6,375 bases of DNA from Alphaproteobacteria bacterium (GTDB taxonomy: Bacteria; Pseudomonadota; Alphaproteobacteria; Micavibrionales; Micavibrionaceae), in assembly GCA_030427765.1 (NCBI GenBank), contig JAUICS010000079.1, forward strand, positions 1 to 6,375. The letters run 5' to 3'. Under the pieces are notes generated by a model, which saw nothing but the letters and a program-made list of their open reading frames with translations, was not told the DNA's origin and did not search any database. The position numbers were made by a program, and so were the translations under genes. Every line of letters begins with the position of its first letter. The first letter of the stretch is position 1. Below are positions 1 through 5,910 of the stretch, in pieces.

Positions 1-325
1 GCTGGTCCATAGAAGGAATTTTGGATGGAATCGTTCTAAAAACCGCTGCGGACCCGTAACGATTCGTAAATGCATTTACACGAAAACGGGAGCTTTCCCC
101 GAATGAAATGGCGAAATCGAGCTCCATCTCTTTTTCGTATTCAGCACGCTGCTCATCCGTCATAACCGAATACAGCATCGTTCGAATATCTTCACTTTTT
201 AACAAATCTGCTTTAATACGTTTCAACGCGCCTTTTGCACGGATAATCGGCGGATTTTCCGGACTCAAATGCAAATCGGAAGCATCATTGTGTAATACGA
301 ATGCAAGTAACTGTGTAATATCCAA
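1..325 (-). CDS. pilT: Type IV pilus retraction ATPase PilT, N-terminal part (runs off left edge)
   Basis: This is the first 108 residues of a PilT-type twitching-motility ATPase, the cytoplasmic hexameric motor that depolymerises pili. PilT proteins are usually about 340-370 residues, so roughly the first third is present; the Walker A and B motifs lie beyond the edge. What is visible is the PAS-like N-terminal domain: the opening DITQLLAFVLHNDASDLHLS (residues 2-21), which contains the family's SDLHLS motif, RFRVNAF at about 80-86, and AVFRTIPSKIPSMD near the edge, a diagnostic PilT/PilU stretch. The start is TTG (325-323): it aligns with the MDIT start of homologues, has an AGGAG six bases upstream, and an in-frame TAA lies upstream with no ATG or GTG between. 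It is co-directional with pilD, 77 bp downstream of it. PilU is the main alternative. Family assignment is firm; PilT over PilU is likely but unproven from this part alone. Confidence 0.92.
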   Translation of the reverse strand, partial: MDITQLLAFVLHNDASDLHLSPENPPIIRAKGALKRIKADLLKSEDIRTMLYSVMTDEQRAEYEKEMELDFAISFGESSRFRVNAFTNRYGSAAVFRTIPSKIPSMDQ

Positions 326-331
326 TGGTAA

Positions 332-336
332 CTCCT
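332..336 (-). promoter_or_regulatory. Ribosome binding site deciding the pilT TTG start
   Basis: AGGAG on the minus strand, six bases before the TTG at 325-323. It is one of the best Shine-Dalgarno matches in the window and supports the non-ATG start of pilT, which would be missed if only ATG starts were considered. Confidence 0.8.
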
Positions 337-377
337 GAAATAAATTATAATTTTATAAGAACATAAAGGCGGTTTCG

Positions 378-405
378 TAGAATAATCTCTTTCCCTATCA
401 TTCTA
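378..405 (-). repeat. Imperfect inverted repeat at the 3' end of pilD
   Basis: On the minus strand TAGAATGAT (405-397, beginning with the pilD stop codon) can pair with ATTATTCTA (386-378), giving a 9-bp stem with one G-T pair and a 10-base loop. It is AT-rich and is followed by CGAAACCGCC rather than a T-run, so it is not a convincing intrinsic terminator. It may be a weak mRNA hairpin between pilD and pilT, or chance. The rest of the 77-bp gap is AT-rich with TATAAA/TATAAT-like hexamers (about 344-357) but no recognisable -35. Confidence 0.25.
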
Positions 406-1239
406 AATTTTAATTAACAGGGTATTAATTTCCAACGCTTTTAATAAAAAACATATCGAAAAAGATACGATTATTGCCGGCCCGAATGGAAACAGGTTCG
501 TTTTCTGAGTCAGTCGCCAGATTATGCCAAATACAATTCCGATTCCCCCTGCCAAAATCAGAAAATTCGGAAGCATGGAAACAGGCAGCCATAACCCAAT
601 TGCGGCAAACAGTTTTACATCCCCCATTCCCAACGCCTCTTTCCTAAGTATAAATGCACCTAGCCCACGTATAGCAAATGCAAATCCACCAAATATAATT
701 GCCGAGATAAAAGGCAATACAATCGTCACCGGATCAACAAGCCCATGATGTGTAAGCGGCAAATATATACTCATGTACACAATCCTGATAAGTCCCAAAG
801 CCGCCATGATGACCACCAATATATTTGGTATGCGGTAATGCCTAATATCAATGACAAGCATGCTAATCAGGAACGGAATAAGAAGAACAAACAACACCGC
901 GTTTGCCGAAATTCCCAGAAAAATATATATCAACACGCACAACCCAGCCGTTCCAAGCTCCAGCACAGGATAGATTGCACCTATATTTGCCCCGCAATAA
1001 CGGCATTTTCCGGCCGTAAACATGTATGAAAGTACCGGTATAAGGTCGATGGTAGAAAGAACATGACCACATTTCGGACATGCAGAGCGTATCGGTTTTG
1101 CCTTCTTTGAATGAAACACGAACGGGATATTAAGGGGGATACGATATATCAGTGCGGATGCGAAACTGCCGAAGCACAATCCCAAGAACGTTATTATGAC
1201 GATGTGAACAATATCATAAACGAAGGATACGTGATCCAT
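403..1239 (-). CDS. pilD: Prepilin peptidase / N-methyltransferase (PilD, GspO family)
   Basis: An inner-membrane aspartic protease (peptidase family A24) that removes the leader from type IV prepilins and pseudopilins and, in bifunctional members, methylates the new N-terminal residue. The 278 residues match the usual length. In order: a first membrane segment ending in GSFASALIYRIP (about 24-35); the cytoplasmic zinc domain with SACPKC (C54, C57) and GKCRYC (C79, C82), followed by YPVLEL; then several membrane helices. Of the two catalytic aspartates, D131 lies in VIDIRHYRIPN and D207 in GMGDVKL. The conserved PFGPAI occurs near residue 251. In many homologues the first aspartate motif continues to LPD; here it reads IPN, a tolerated variation. 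All four zinc cysteines are kept, so methyltransferase activity is plausible. It begins 11 bp after the TPR gene with no clear Shine-Dalgarno, suggesting translational coupling. Confidence 0.95.
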   Translation of the reverse strand: MDHVSFVYDIVHIVIITFLGLCFGSFASALIYRIPLNIPFVFHSKKAKPIRSACPKCGHVLSTIDLIPVLSYMFTAGKCRYCGANIGAIYPVLELGTAGLCVLIYIFLGISANAVLFVLLIPFLISMLVIDIRHYRIPNILVVIMAALGLIRIVYMSIYLPLTHHGLVDPVTIVLPFISAIIFGGFAFAIRGLGAFILRKEALGMGDVKLFAAIGLWLPVSMLPNFLILAGGIGIVFGIIWRLTQKTNLFPFGPAIIVSFSICFLLKALEINTLLIKI

Positions 1240-1250
1240 GCCAAGACGTT

Positions 1251-2246
1251 CTAGCGGTTACGGATTTTGGCTAAACGATCATAGATGGTATCGCGGTATA
1301 TGGCCGTGCCCCCACCATAAATGGCATCCAGTTCCAGTGCCTTTTCGTAATATTGCACGGCTTTTTCATGATCTTTTACCCGTTCCGCAACAATGGCCAT
1401 GTTGAAATAATACGATGCATTCGTCGGATCGATAGAGCGTGCAATATTCAAGTAACGGGCGGCATCTTCATAACGCCCAAGTTCAGCATACGCGATACCA
1501 AGCTGGGCTGCAATTTCCGATTTTTCCGGGTTTTGATTATAAAGCTCCAGTGTACGTTGTAACGATACCGAAGGGTTATCCAGTGAAAGGATACCGGCAA
1601 GGTTTATCTTTGCCGTAACATTCTCGGGGTCAATTTGCAGAACATGTTCATACGCCTGACGCGCCGCGTCACTACGTCCCAGTTTTTGGAGCGCAATCGC
1701 CTTACCAAGTGAAATAACTTTATCATTCGGATTACGCTGTGACAGACGGTTATAATATGCCAATGCCGCCTCATAACGATTCTCGCGCATCGCCTGAATG
1801 GCTAGGGCTGTCAGTGATTTTTGGTCAGTTGGGCCCGCTTCTTCCTTCACAATAACAACTTTTCGTCCAGGGTCGGATTTTGGATCAGCCTTTCTGAGCA
1901 GTCCATCAGAGAATTCTGATTCCGGTTCGACCTTACCTGCGTCATAATAGGTTCTTTCACCCGTTGTAGGGTCAATGCCGAATTGACGCGCGTTATCAGG
2001 AGCATTTGGTAGTGGACGTCCGCCATCTGCGTCAGAAGCCTGCTGCCCGCCCTGCATAACTGCATCGGCGTTGTTATACGAATTGTTTTCTGGACGGTTC
2101 AAGATATTTTGCTGCTCCATCTGCGCATAAATCATGATCCCATCTTCATCCGCAGCTGCAGAGGACAGAAACGAAACCGCACATACAACACTTAAAATAA
2201 GTATTTTGGGTCCGTACGCGTACATATTTTTGAAAGTCTTTATCAT
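1251..2246 (-). CDS. Exported TPR-repeat protein in the pilus locus
   Basis: A 331-residue protein with an N-terminal signal sequence: Lys residues at 3, 6 and 14, a hydrophobic core at 15-27, and a likely signal peptidase I site after SSAAA, between 32 and 33. Residues 34-140 are low-complexity and rich in Asn, Gln, Asp and Pro, probably disordered. Residues 144-310 form about five tetratricopeptide repeats (roughly 144-174, 176-208, 209-242 degenerate, 243-276, 277-310), with typical signatures such as AYAELGRYEDAARYL and KDHEKAVQYYEKALELD. TPR arrays bind proteins, so this is probably a periplasmic scaffold. Its position just before pilD suggests a role in pilus assembly comparable to the TPR pilotin PilF/PilW, but there is no lipobox: the only early Cys (C22) sits in the hydrophobic core after VV. 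Two starts are possible, ATG at 2246 or at 2225 (Met8), neither with a clear Shine-Dalgarno; the first keeps more of the basic n-region. TPR identification is firm; the role is inferred. Confidence 0.85.
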   Translation of the reverse strand: MIKTFKNMYAYGPKILILSVVCAVSFLSSAAADEDGIMIYAQMEQQNILNRPENNSYNNADAVMQGGQQASDADGGRPLPNAPDNARQFGIDPTTGERTYYDAGKVEPESEFSDGLLRKADPKSDPGRKVVIVKEEAGPTDQKSLTALAIQAMRENRYEAALAYYNRLSQRNPNDKVISLGKAIALQKLGRSDAARQAYEHVLQIDPENVTAKINLAGILSLDNPSVSLQRTLELYNQNPEKSEIAAQLGIAYAELGRYEDAARYLNIARSIDPTNASYYFNMAIVAERVKDHEKAVQYYEKALELDAIYGGGTAIYRDTIYDRLAKIRNR

Positions 2247-2289
2247 AAGGAAGTAATGTCTAGAAATAAGCTTAGAATTAACTTCTCAT

Positions 2290-2318
2290 ATTATACATAG
2301 CTTAAAGCCCTTGAATAA
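2290..2318 (-). promoter_or_regulatory. Putative sigma70-type promoter for the TPR-pilD(-pilT) genes
   Basis: The minus strand carries a perfect TATAAT (2295-2290). Seventeen bases upstream is TTATTC (2318-2313), a poor -35 match. Transcription would begin near 2283, leaving a leader of about 37 bases before the TPR start. The site falls in the only gap over 100 bp in the window, which supports it; the weak -35 lowers confidence. Confidence 0.4.
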
Positions 2319-2338
2319 ACCGCTTTAAAGCGATTATT
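2314..2338 (-). promoter_or_regulatory. Palindromic hairpin: possible operator or weak terminator after the ABC gene
   Basis: CGCTTTAAAGCG (2321-2332) is a perfect 12-bp palindrome. As RNA it can extend to a stem of about ten pairs: AATAA, TCGCT, loop TTAA, AGCGG, one bulged T, then TTATT. It begins about 25 bases after the ABC stop codon. The 3' arm is U-rich but there is no clean U-run afterwards, so it is a weak terminator candidate. As DNA its centre lies about 43 bp upstream of the predicted start of transcription, overlapping the -35, where a dimeric regulator could bind. I cannot tell which role, if either, is real. Confidence 0.35.
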
Positions 2339-2362
2339 GCAAACTATAAACATAATTTTCGG

Positions 2363-3091
2363 TCATTCGCCCTGTATGCATTTTAAATAAGCGCGTTCCA
2401 GACTGTCTTCTTTCAATTGTGTTTTTAAATCGGCAGGTTTTCCGACAAACATAAATGTTTGTTTATGAAGAACAGCCATTTCATCACATATTTCATCAAT
2501 ATCGGCCAGAATATGTGAGCTTAAGAAGATTGTTTTGCCTTGCCCCTTAGCCTTTATGATAAGGTCCTTTACGGCCACACGAGCCATGGGATCAAGGCCA
2601 CTCATCGGTTCATCGAGGATAAGCAATTTAACGCCGCTCAGCAGTATGGCCATAATGCCCAATTTTTGACGCATTCCTTTTGAATACGTTTTTATTTTTT
2701 TATCAAGTGCACTATGACGGAGGTCAACAACATCGGCCATTCCCAGCATATCGACTTTGTTTAAAGACGCGCTGTAAAGACGCAGGGTAAATTTGATAAA
2801 CTCCACGCCAGATAAGAATGGCGGCGGGTCGAAGCGTTCTGGCAAATAACCAAATGATTTTCGCGCCTCTTTGCTTGATTTTTCCAAACCGAAAATTTTG
2901 ATCTCGCCCGCGGTTTGATCACGCAAACTTATAATGGATTTGATCAGTGTGGTTTTACCAACACCGTTACCGCCAACCAAAGCAAATGTACTACCGCTTT
3001 TGATACTGAGGGATAGGTCATTGGCAACCTCGCTGCCGGTATACCCTAAATCAACATTCTGGACATCAATGGCATTTGGTGGCGAGGTCAT
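2363..3091 (-). CDS. ABC-transporter ATP-binding protein (ABC-2/GldA/NatA type)
   Basis: A 242-residue nucleotide-binding subunit of an ABC transporter, numbered from the ATG at 3091. Walker A is GGNGVGKTT (40-48). The Q-loop position reads [11 protein letters not shown], with Glu85 in place of Gln, as is common in ABC-2-type ATPases. The signature is YSKGMRQKL (136-144) instead of LSGGQ. Walker B is LLILDEP (156-162) and the D-loop SGLDP follows; the switch His is H193 in LSSHIL. All catalytic elements are present, so it should hydrolyse ATP. The ATG has AGG six bases upstream and lies two bases after the previous gene's TGA (TGATAATG), indicating tight coupling. A TTG at 3097 would add two residues and overlap that stop. 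No membrane permease adjoins it in the window, so its partner and substrate are unknown. Myxococcus xanthus carries an ABC system (PilGHI) in its pil cluster, with PilH as ATPase; equivalence here is inference only. Confidence 0.9.
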   Translation of the reverse strand: MTSPPNAIDVQNVDLGYTGSEVANDLSLSIKSGSTFALVGGNGVGKTTLIKSIISLRDQTAGEIKIFGLEKSSKEARKSFGYLPERFDPPPFLSGVEFIKFTLRLYSASLNKVDMLGMADVVDLRHSALDKKIKTYSKGMRQKLGIMAILLSGVKLLILDEPMSGLDPMARVAVKDLIIKAKGQGKTIFLSSHILADIDEICDEMAVLHKQTFMFVGKPADLKTQLKEDSLERAYLKCIQGE

Positions 3092-3093
3092 TA

Positions 3094-4122
3094 TCAACCT
3101 GGCATAAATAAACGGGAATCAAGATTAAAACGCTGGTTTGGACGTAATCTGACTGGATAGACAATGTTCGTGTTCAAATCATGCCATACAAGCTCCACAA
3201 ACTCCTTATTTACGCGAAGATCAAATATCTCCTTCGGCAGTTTACCAGGTACAAGACGCTTACCATTCAACCAGACTATCCAGTGTTCATCATTCGTATA
3301 CAAAATCCCACTTAAGAACAATTCACGGATGGCGTTTGTTGTTTTCGGGGCCATAACAGGGTTTTTTTCATCCGGCACGGCCGTTGTTTCCGGCGGAGGC
3401 GCAAGCAAGCCCAGCTCGAATTCCTTGATCAAAGCAATCTGACGCGGAAAATAAAGCAATGACGGGATATCCGGTATATCTGAGTACTGCCGTTCGTCCG
3501 GGTCCATAGACGAACTGAATTGTTCATTCATCAATTCGTCAATCATGACATCATTGTCTGAAATATCCGTATCAATCAGGCCATTTTGATTTTCTTGCTC
3601 ACCTGATGCCCCTATATCATCTATATCGGGCGTATCGGCGATATCCGTCATTGTGCTTACCGGATCAATCGGCTGTGCCGCTGGAACACTTTCTACCTGT
3701 GTGTCAGCGTCAAGATCGATACCGTTGCTTTCGGCTGTTTCTTCAATGATTGATTCAGTAGGCGCACGTGGAATATTTCTATCCCGTCCTAGAATTTGGC
3801 TTTCGAGAACAGAAAGCCCTTCTGCCCCATCGTCTTCATCAACATTATTCTCGCCACTGGACGATGCATTTTCGATTGAATTTTGAACGGATGAATCAAT
3901 ATCAATTGTCGGAAGCAAACCAGTATCAAGCGTATCCGTTTCAACCTGAATCTCTAACTGGCCACCCAGCTGACCACCCTGATGGCCACCTTGCGATTGA
4001 TCGGTTTGCGCGATTGCCTGATAACCATAAATACTTACACCCAATGCAAAAAGTACAAGAAAACTACTTTTCCTGATCTTCCACTTTTGCCGTCTGTATC
4101 TATAACTTTTTGCTTCAAACAT
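3094..4122 (-). CDS. GspB/PilP-like periplasmic pilus-assembly protein with acidic linker
   Basis: A 342-residue protein in three parts. A very basic N-terminus (Arg/Lys-rich, 5-18) precedes one hydrophobic segment (19-37) ending in AIA-Q, which is either a membrane anchor or a cleavable signal. A long low-complexity stretch (about 40-220) follows: first a Gly/Gln repeat (GGHQGGQLGGQL, 45-56), then Asp/Glu/Ser-rich sequence that is almost certainly disordered. A compact C-terminal domain (about 264-336) contains LFLSGILYTNDEHWIVWLNG, GKLP and VRLRPNQRFNL. This last part resembles the small beta domain of GspB/PulB, MshK and PilP-like proteins, which link the inner-membrane platform to the secretin in the outer membrane. 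It follows the PilO-like gene by 11 bp, the order seen for pilO-pilP. Only the C-terminal domain supports the family call; the rest is unlike canonical PilP, which is shorter and a lipoprotein. No lipobox is seen. Its start has only a weak Shine-Dalgarno. Confidence 0.72.
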   Translation of the reverse strand: MFEAKSYRYRRQKWKIRKSSFLVLFALGVSIYGYQAIAQTDQSQGGHQGGQLGGQLEIQVETDTLDTGLLPTIDIDSSVQNSIENASSSGENNVDEDDGAEGLSVLESQILGRDRNIPRAPTESIIEETAESNGIDLDADTQVESVPAAQPIDPVSTMTDIADTPDIDDIGASGEQENQNGLIDTDISDNDVMIDELMNEQFSSSMDPDERQYSDIPDIPSLLYFPRQIALIKEFELGLLAPPPETTAVPDEKNPVMAPKTTNAIRELFLSGILYTNDEHWIVWLNGKRLVPGKLPKEIFDLRVNKEFVELVWHDLNTNIVYPVRLRPNQRFNLDSRLFMPG

Positions 4123-4133
4123 ATTAAACGTAC

Positions 4134-4778
4134 TTAAAACTTATCTTTAAGGTCTTCTTCCTTAACCATACTTAACCATTCAAATTCCAATGCCCCTTCA
4201 ACGAGTGGCTCAGGGTCGTCGCGTGTCATTTTAATCAATGATGCCTTCGAAAGCTCTTTAACCTTTTCAATCTTAAACCTCTGAATATTCGTTAATCCGG
4301 GGTAATAGTGATCAATCAAATACAAGAAATTATAGAGTTTGATGTCATCAATGGCCGATAAATCAACACGTAAATCCGTCTTTATAAGTGCATAACCGGC
4401 CTCTTTCGCCTCGTTATTCTCAATAATCTGGCCACGTGTTGCGTTATAGTTCGCATTTATTATTTTACTGACATTTGCCATTTCATCAAAATTTCGTTGA
4501 ATAATCAGACGATCCTGATTTTGCAGAAAGCCGGATTCAAGGATACGTTCGTAATCATCCTGAAGTTCGACAAGCTTCTCACGGTCGTATCGTATTTCGG
4601 ATACTTGCGTTTGCGCATTCCGAATGGCAGAGTCTTTGCGTTTCAACTGCCTTTGGAGATTATCGTTTTCCTCAACGATGTACCAATAAAGCGCAGCAAG
4701 AATAACCGCATTTATTGCCACAAGGACAACTGCCGTTAATAATCTTTTTCCACCTATGTTTCCGACGGATCCCGCCAT
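4134..4778 (-). CDS. PilO/GspM-like inner-membrane alignment protein
   Basis: A 214-residue bitopic membrane protein with the PilO layout: a short cytoplasmic N-terminus (1-11), one transmembrane helix (about 12-34), a charged coiled coil (about 36-82, starting VEENDNLQRQLKRKDSAIRN) and a C-terminal alpha/beta region. The C-terminal part includes DLSAIDDIKLYNFLYLIDHYYPGLTNIQRF (about 139-168), matching the ferredoxin-like fold segment of PilO in which a helix is followed by 'pgl..i..l.i'. PilO and GspM form the periplasmic alignment subcomplex between platform and secretin. The start at 4778 is well supported by AGGTGA (4790-4785) seven bases upstream. It follows pilC by 18 bp and precedes the GspB/PilP-like gene by 11 bp, so position and architecture agree. 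No separate pilM or pilN is seen between it and pilC. Overall similarity is low, so GspM or PilN remain possible. Confidence 0.68.
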   Translation of the reverse strand: MAGSVGNIGGKRLLTAVVLVAINAVILAALYWYIVEENDNLQRQLKRKDSAIRNAQTQVSEIRYDREKLVELQDDYERILESGFLQNQDRLIIQRNFDEMANVSKIINANYNATRGQIIENNEAKEAGYALIKTDLRVDLSAIDDIKLYNFLYLIDHYYPGLTNIQRFKIEKVKELSKASLIKMTRDDPEPLVEGALEFEWLSMVKEEDLKDKF

Positions 4779-4796
4779 GTGATATCACCTAAGTCT

Positions 4797-5543
4797 TTAT
4801 AAGCCCATTGTATCGAAGCTGCTGTACACCGGTCCGAACACGCCAGCGGCAATCCAGAGCAACATACCACCAATAACAAACGTCAATGTCGGCTCGATCA
4901 TCGTGATCATGTTTCCGACAGATTCATCAACGTCGTTCGCATAGAAATTCGTAACCTGTTCCAATGTCTGTTGCAATTCCCCGGATTCTTCACCAATTCG
5001 CAACATACGTATCACCAGAGACGGGAATTCACCTGTGTTTTTAAATGCCTCTGACAACGAAGAACCGGTTTTCACCGACTCAATGATATTATCGAGGGAT
5101 TCAATTAGATACAGATTTGTAACCGTCTTTTTTGATGATTCGAGAGCACGAATAGCATCAATACCGCTCGCATACAGCGCACCAAATGTCTGGGCAAAAC
5201 GCGCAATTGATATTTTTCGTATAAGTTCACCAAAAACAGGCGCTTTCAAAAACCATTTATCCATCGCATACGCAAATCCTGGCATATTCTTACGCATGAC
5301 CTTATACATAACAAACAGGACAATCGGCGCCGAAATAACGTAATACCAATACTCCGCAAAGAATGAGGATGTTGCAATCAACGCAACCGTATACATCGGG
5401 AGAGCAATATCCATTTCTTTCAAGAAATCTGTAATTTCCGGAACAACAACGCCCATCATGACGGAAATCGTTATGATAACGACAAATGTCAAAATCATCG
5501 GGTAACGTGTGGCCTTACGTATCTTGATCTGCATGTCATCCAC
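4797..5543 (-). CDS. pilC: PilC/GspF platform protein, C-terminal part of a broken gene
   Basis: This frame carries the membrane part and second cytoplasmic domain of the T2SS/T4P inner-membrane platform protein, which sits at the centre of the assembly machine and is worked by the PilB ATPase. Counting from the GTG at 5543: RKATRYP then TM1 (about 15-35, ending VVVPEITDF), TM2 (about 66-84), the second GspF domain (about 90-205, with RFAQTFGALYASGIDAIRAL and GSSLSEAF...MLRIGEESGEL), and TM3 (about 222-243) ending in GPVYSSFDTMGL. All three family helices are present. The real gene begins in another frame at 5893; this part would be made separately only if ribosomes restart at GTG 5543 or ATG 5534, which has AGGG upstream. 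The piece linking it to the N-terminal domain, about 40 codons, is missing. It may therefore be a nonfunctional remnant or the result of an assembly error. Confidence 0.85.
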   Translation of the reverse strand: MDDMQIKIRKATRYPMILTFVVIITISVMMGVVVPEITDFLKEMDIALPMYTVALIATSSFFAEYWYYVISAPIVLFVMYKVMRKNMPGFAYAMDKWFLKAPVFGELIRKISIARFAQTFGALYASGIDAIRALESSKKTVTNLYLIESLDNIIESVKTGSSLSEAFKNTGEFPSLVIRMLRIGEESGELQQTLEQVTNFYANDVDESVGNMITMIEPTLTFVIGGMLLWIAAGVFGPVYSSFDTMGL

Positions 5544-5893
5544 CCTGACAATGAGGTCCCTTCGGACACATCCCTATAAACCTCACTCATAATATCTTTC
5601 AGATACCCGTTCGTTGTCGTATCACGGATATCCGTCAATGTTTCCAACAGACCGATACCGGCATCCTGCATTTGTTCAAACTGGATATATAGCTGGATAA
5701 GATCACGAACAGCGACCTTACGAATGTTAAGTGATAGAAGAGAACCGGATTTTGAGCTGACGGCAGAACACTGCAACAGCTCCATGTTCATTTTTTGAAG
5801 CTGGTTGTACAAATCCGCTTCGTTTGCCGCCTGCAGCACCCCGCGAATTTGACGCCCTTTATCATTAACAGCTCTGTATCTGTAACGCTCCAT
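5495..5893 (-). CDS. pilC: PilC/GspF platform protein, N-terminal part of a broken gene
   Basis: The first 116 residues are the genuine start of a GspF/PilC protein. The opening MERYRYRAVNDKGRQIRGVL is the family N-terminal motif (Y-x-Y-x-A-x-D-x-x-G-x-x-x-x-G). It is followed by the first cytoplasmic domain with DLIQLYIQFEQMQDAGIGLL (about 64-83) and DVSEGTSLS (108-116). After Ser116 the match stops: the frame adds 16 unrelated residues (GWMTCRSRYVRPHVTR) and ends at TGA 5497-5495, overlapping the downstream frame by 49 bp. An intact protein would be about 400 residues. The ATG at 5893 has AGG seven bases upstream and lies 17 bp after the ATPase gene, so the start is well supported. Alone, this piece would be a soluble truncated domain without its last helices or any membrane segment. 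It reads as one half of a damaged gene rather than a separate gene. Confidence 0.85.
   Translation of the reverse strand: MERYRYRAVNDKGRQIRGVLQAANEADLYNQLQKMNMELLQCSAVSSKSGSLLSLNIRKVAVRDLIQLYIQFEQMQDAGIGLLETLTDIRDTTTNGYLKDIMSEVYRDVSEGTSLSGWMTCRSRYVRPHVTR
5543..5548 (-). other. Break point in pilC (deletion plus frame change)
   Basis: Homology in the upstream frame ends with TCA (Ser116, 5548-5546). Homology in the downstream frame resumes with GTG (Val, 5543-5541), reading VDDMQIKIRKATRYP. Only two bases, GG, lie between, so a restored gene must regain 3n+1 bases. Comparing with the second GspF domain of the same protein suggests about 118. Confidence 0.75.
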
Positions 5894-5910
5894 GGCCTAA
5901 CCTAAATATT

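Noticed and set aside
108..338. Plus-strand open frame of 76 codons overlapping the left-edge gene
   Set aside because: The minus strand here encodes an unmistakable PilT N-terminus; the plus-strand frame is its antisense shadow with no family resemblance.
344..357. Separate promoter for pilT based on TATAAT/TATAAA in the 77-bp gap
   Set aside because: No -35 at proper spacing, and the TATAAT would place the transcript start at the ribosome site itself. AT-richness alone explains the hexamers.
378..405. Intrinsic terminator after pilD
   Set aside because: The hairpin is AT-rich with a 10-base loop and lacks a following T-run, so it is listed only as an imperfect inverted repeat.
45..2246. 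C22 of the TPR protein (near 2183) as a lipoprotein site
   Set aside because: The residues before it are S-V-V inside the hydrophobic core, without the small residue expected at -1, and an AAA-D signal peptidase I site follows.
3095..3097. TTG start for the ABC ATPase, two codons before the ATG
   Set aside because: The ATG at 3091 has AGG at good spacing and is the stronger codon. The TTG would overlap the preceding stop and adds only two residues.
3768..4076. Plus-strand open frame of 102 codons antisense to the acidic linker
   Set aside because: It is produced by the biased codon content of the low-complexity Asp/Glu/Gln/Gly region on the minus strand; no ribosome site or family match.
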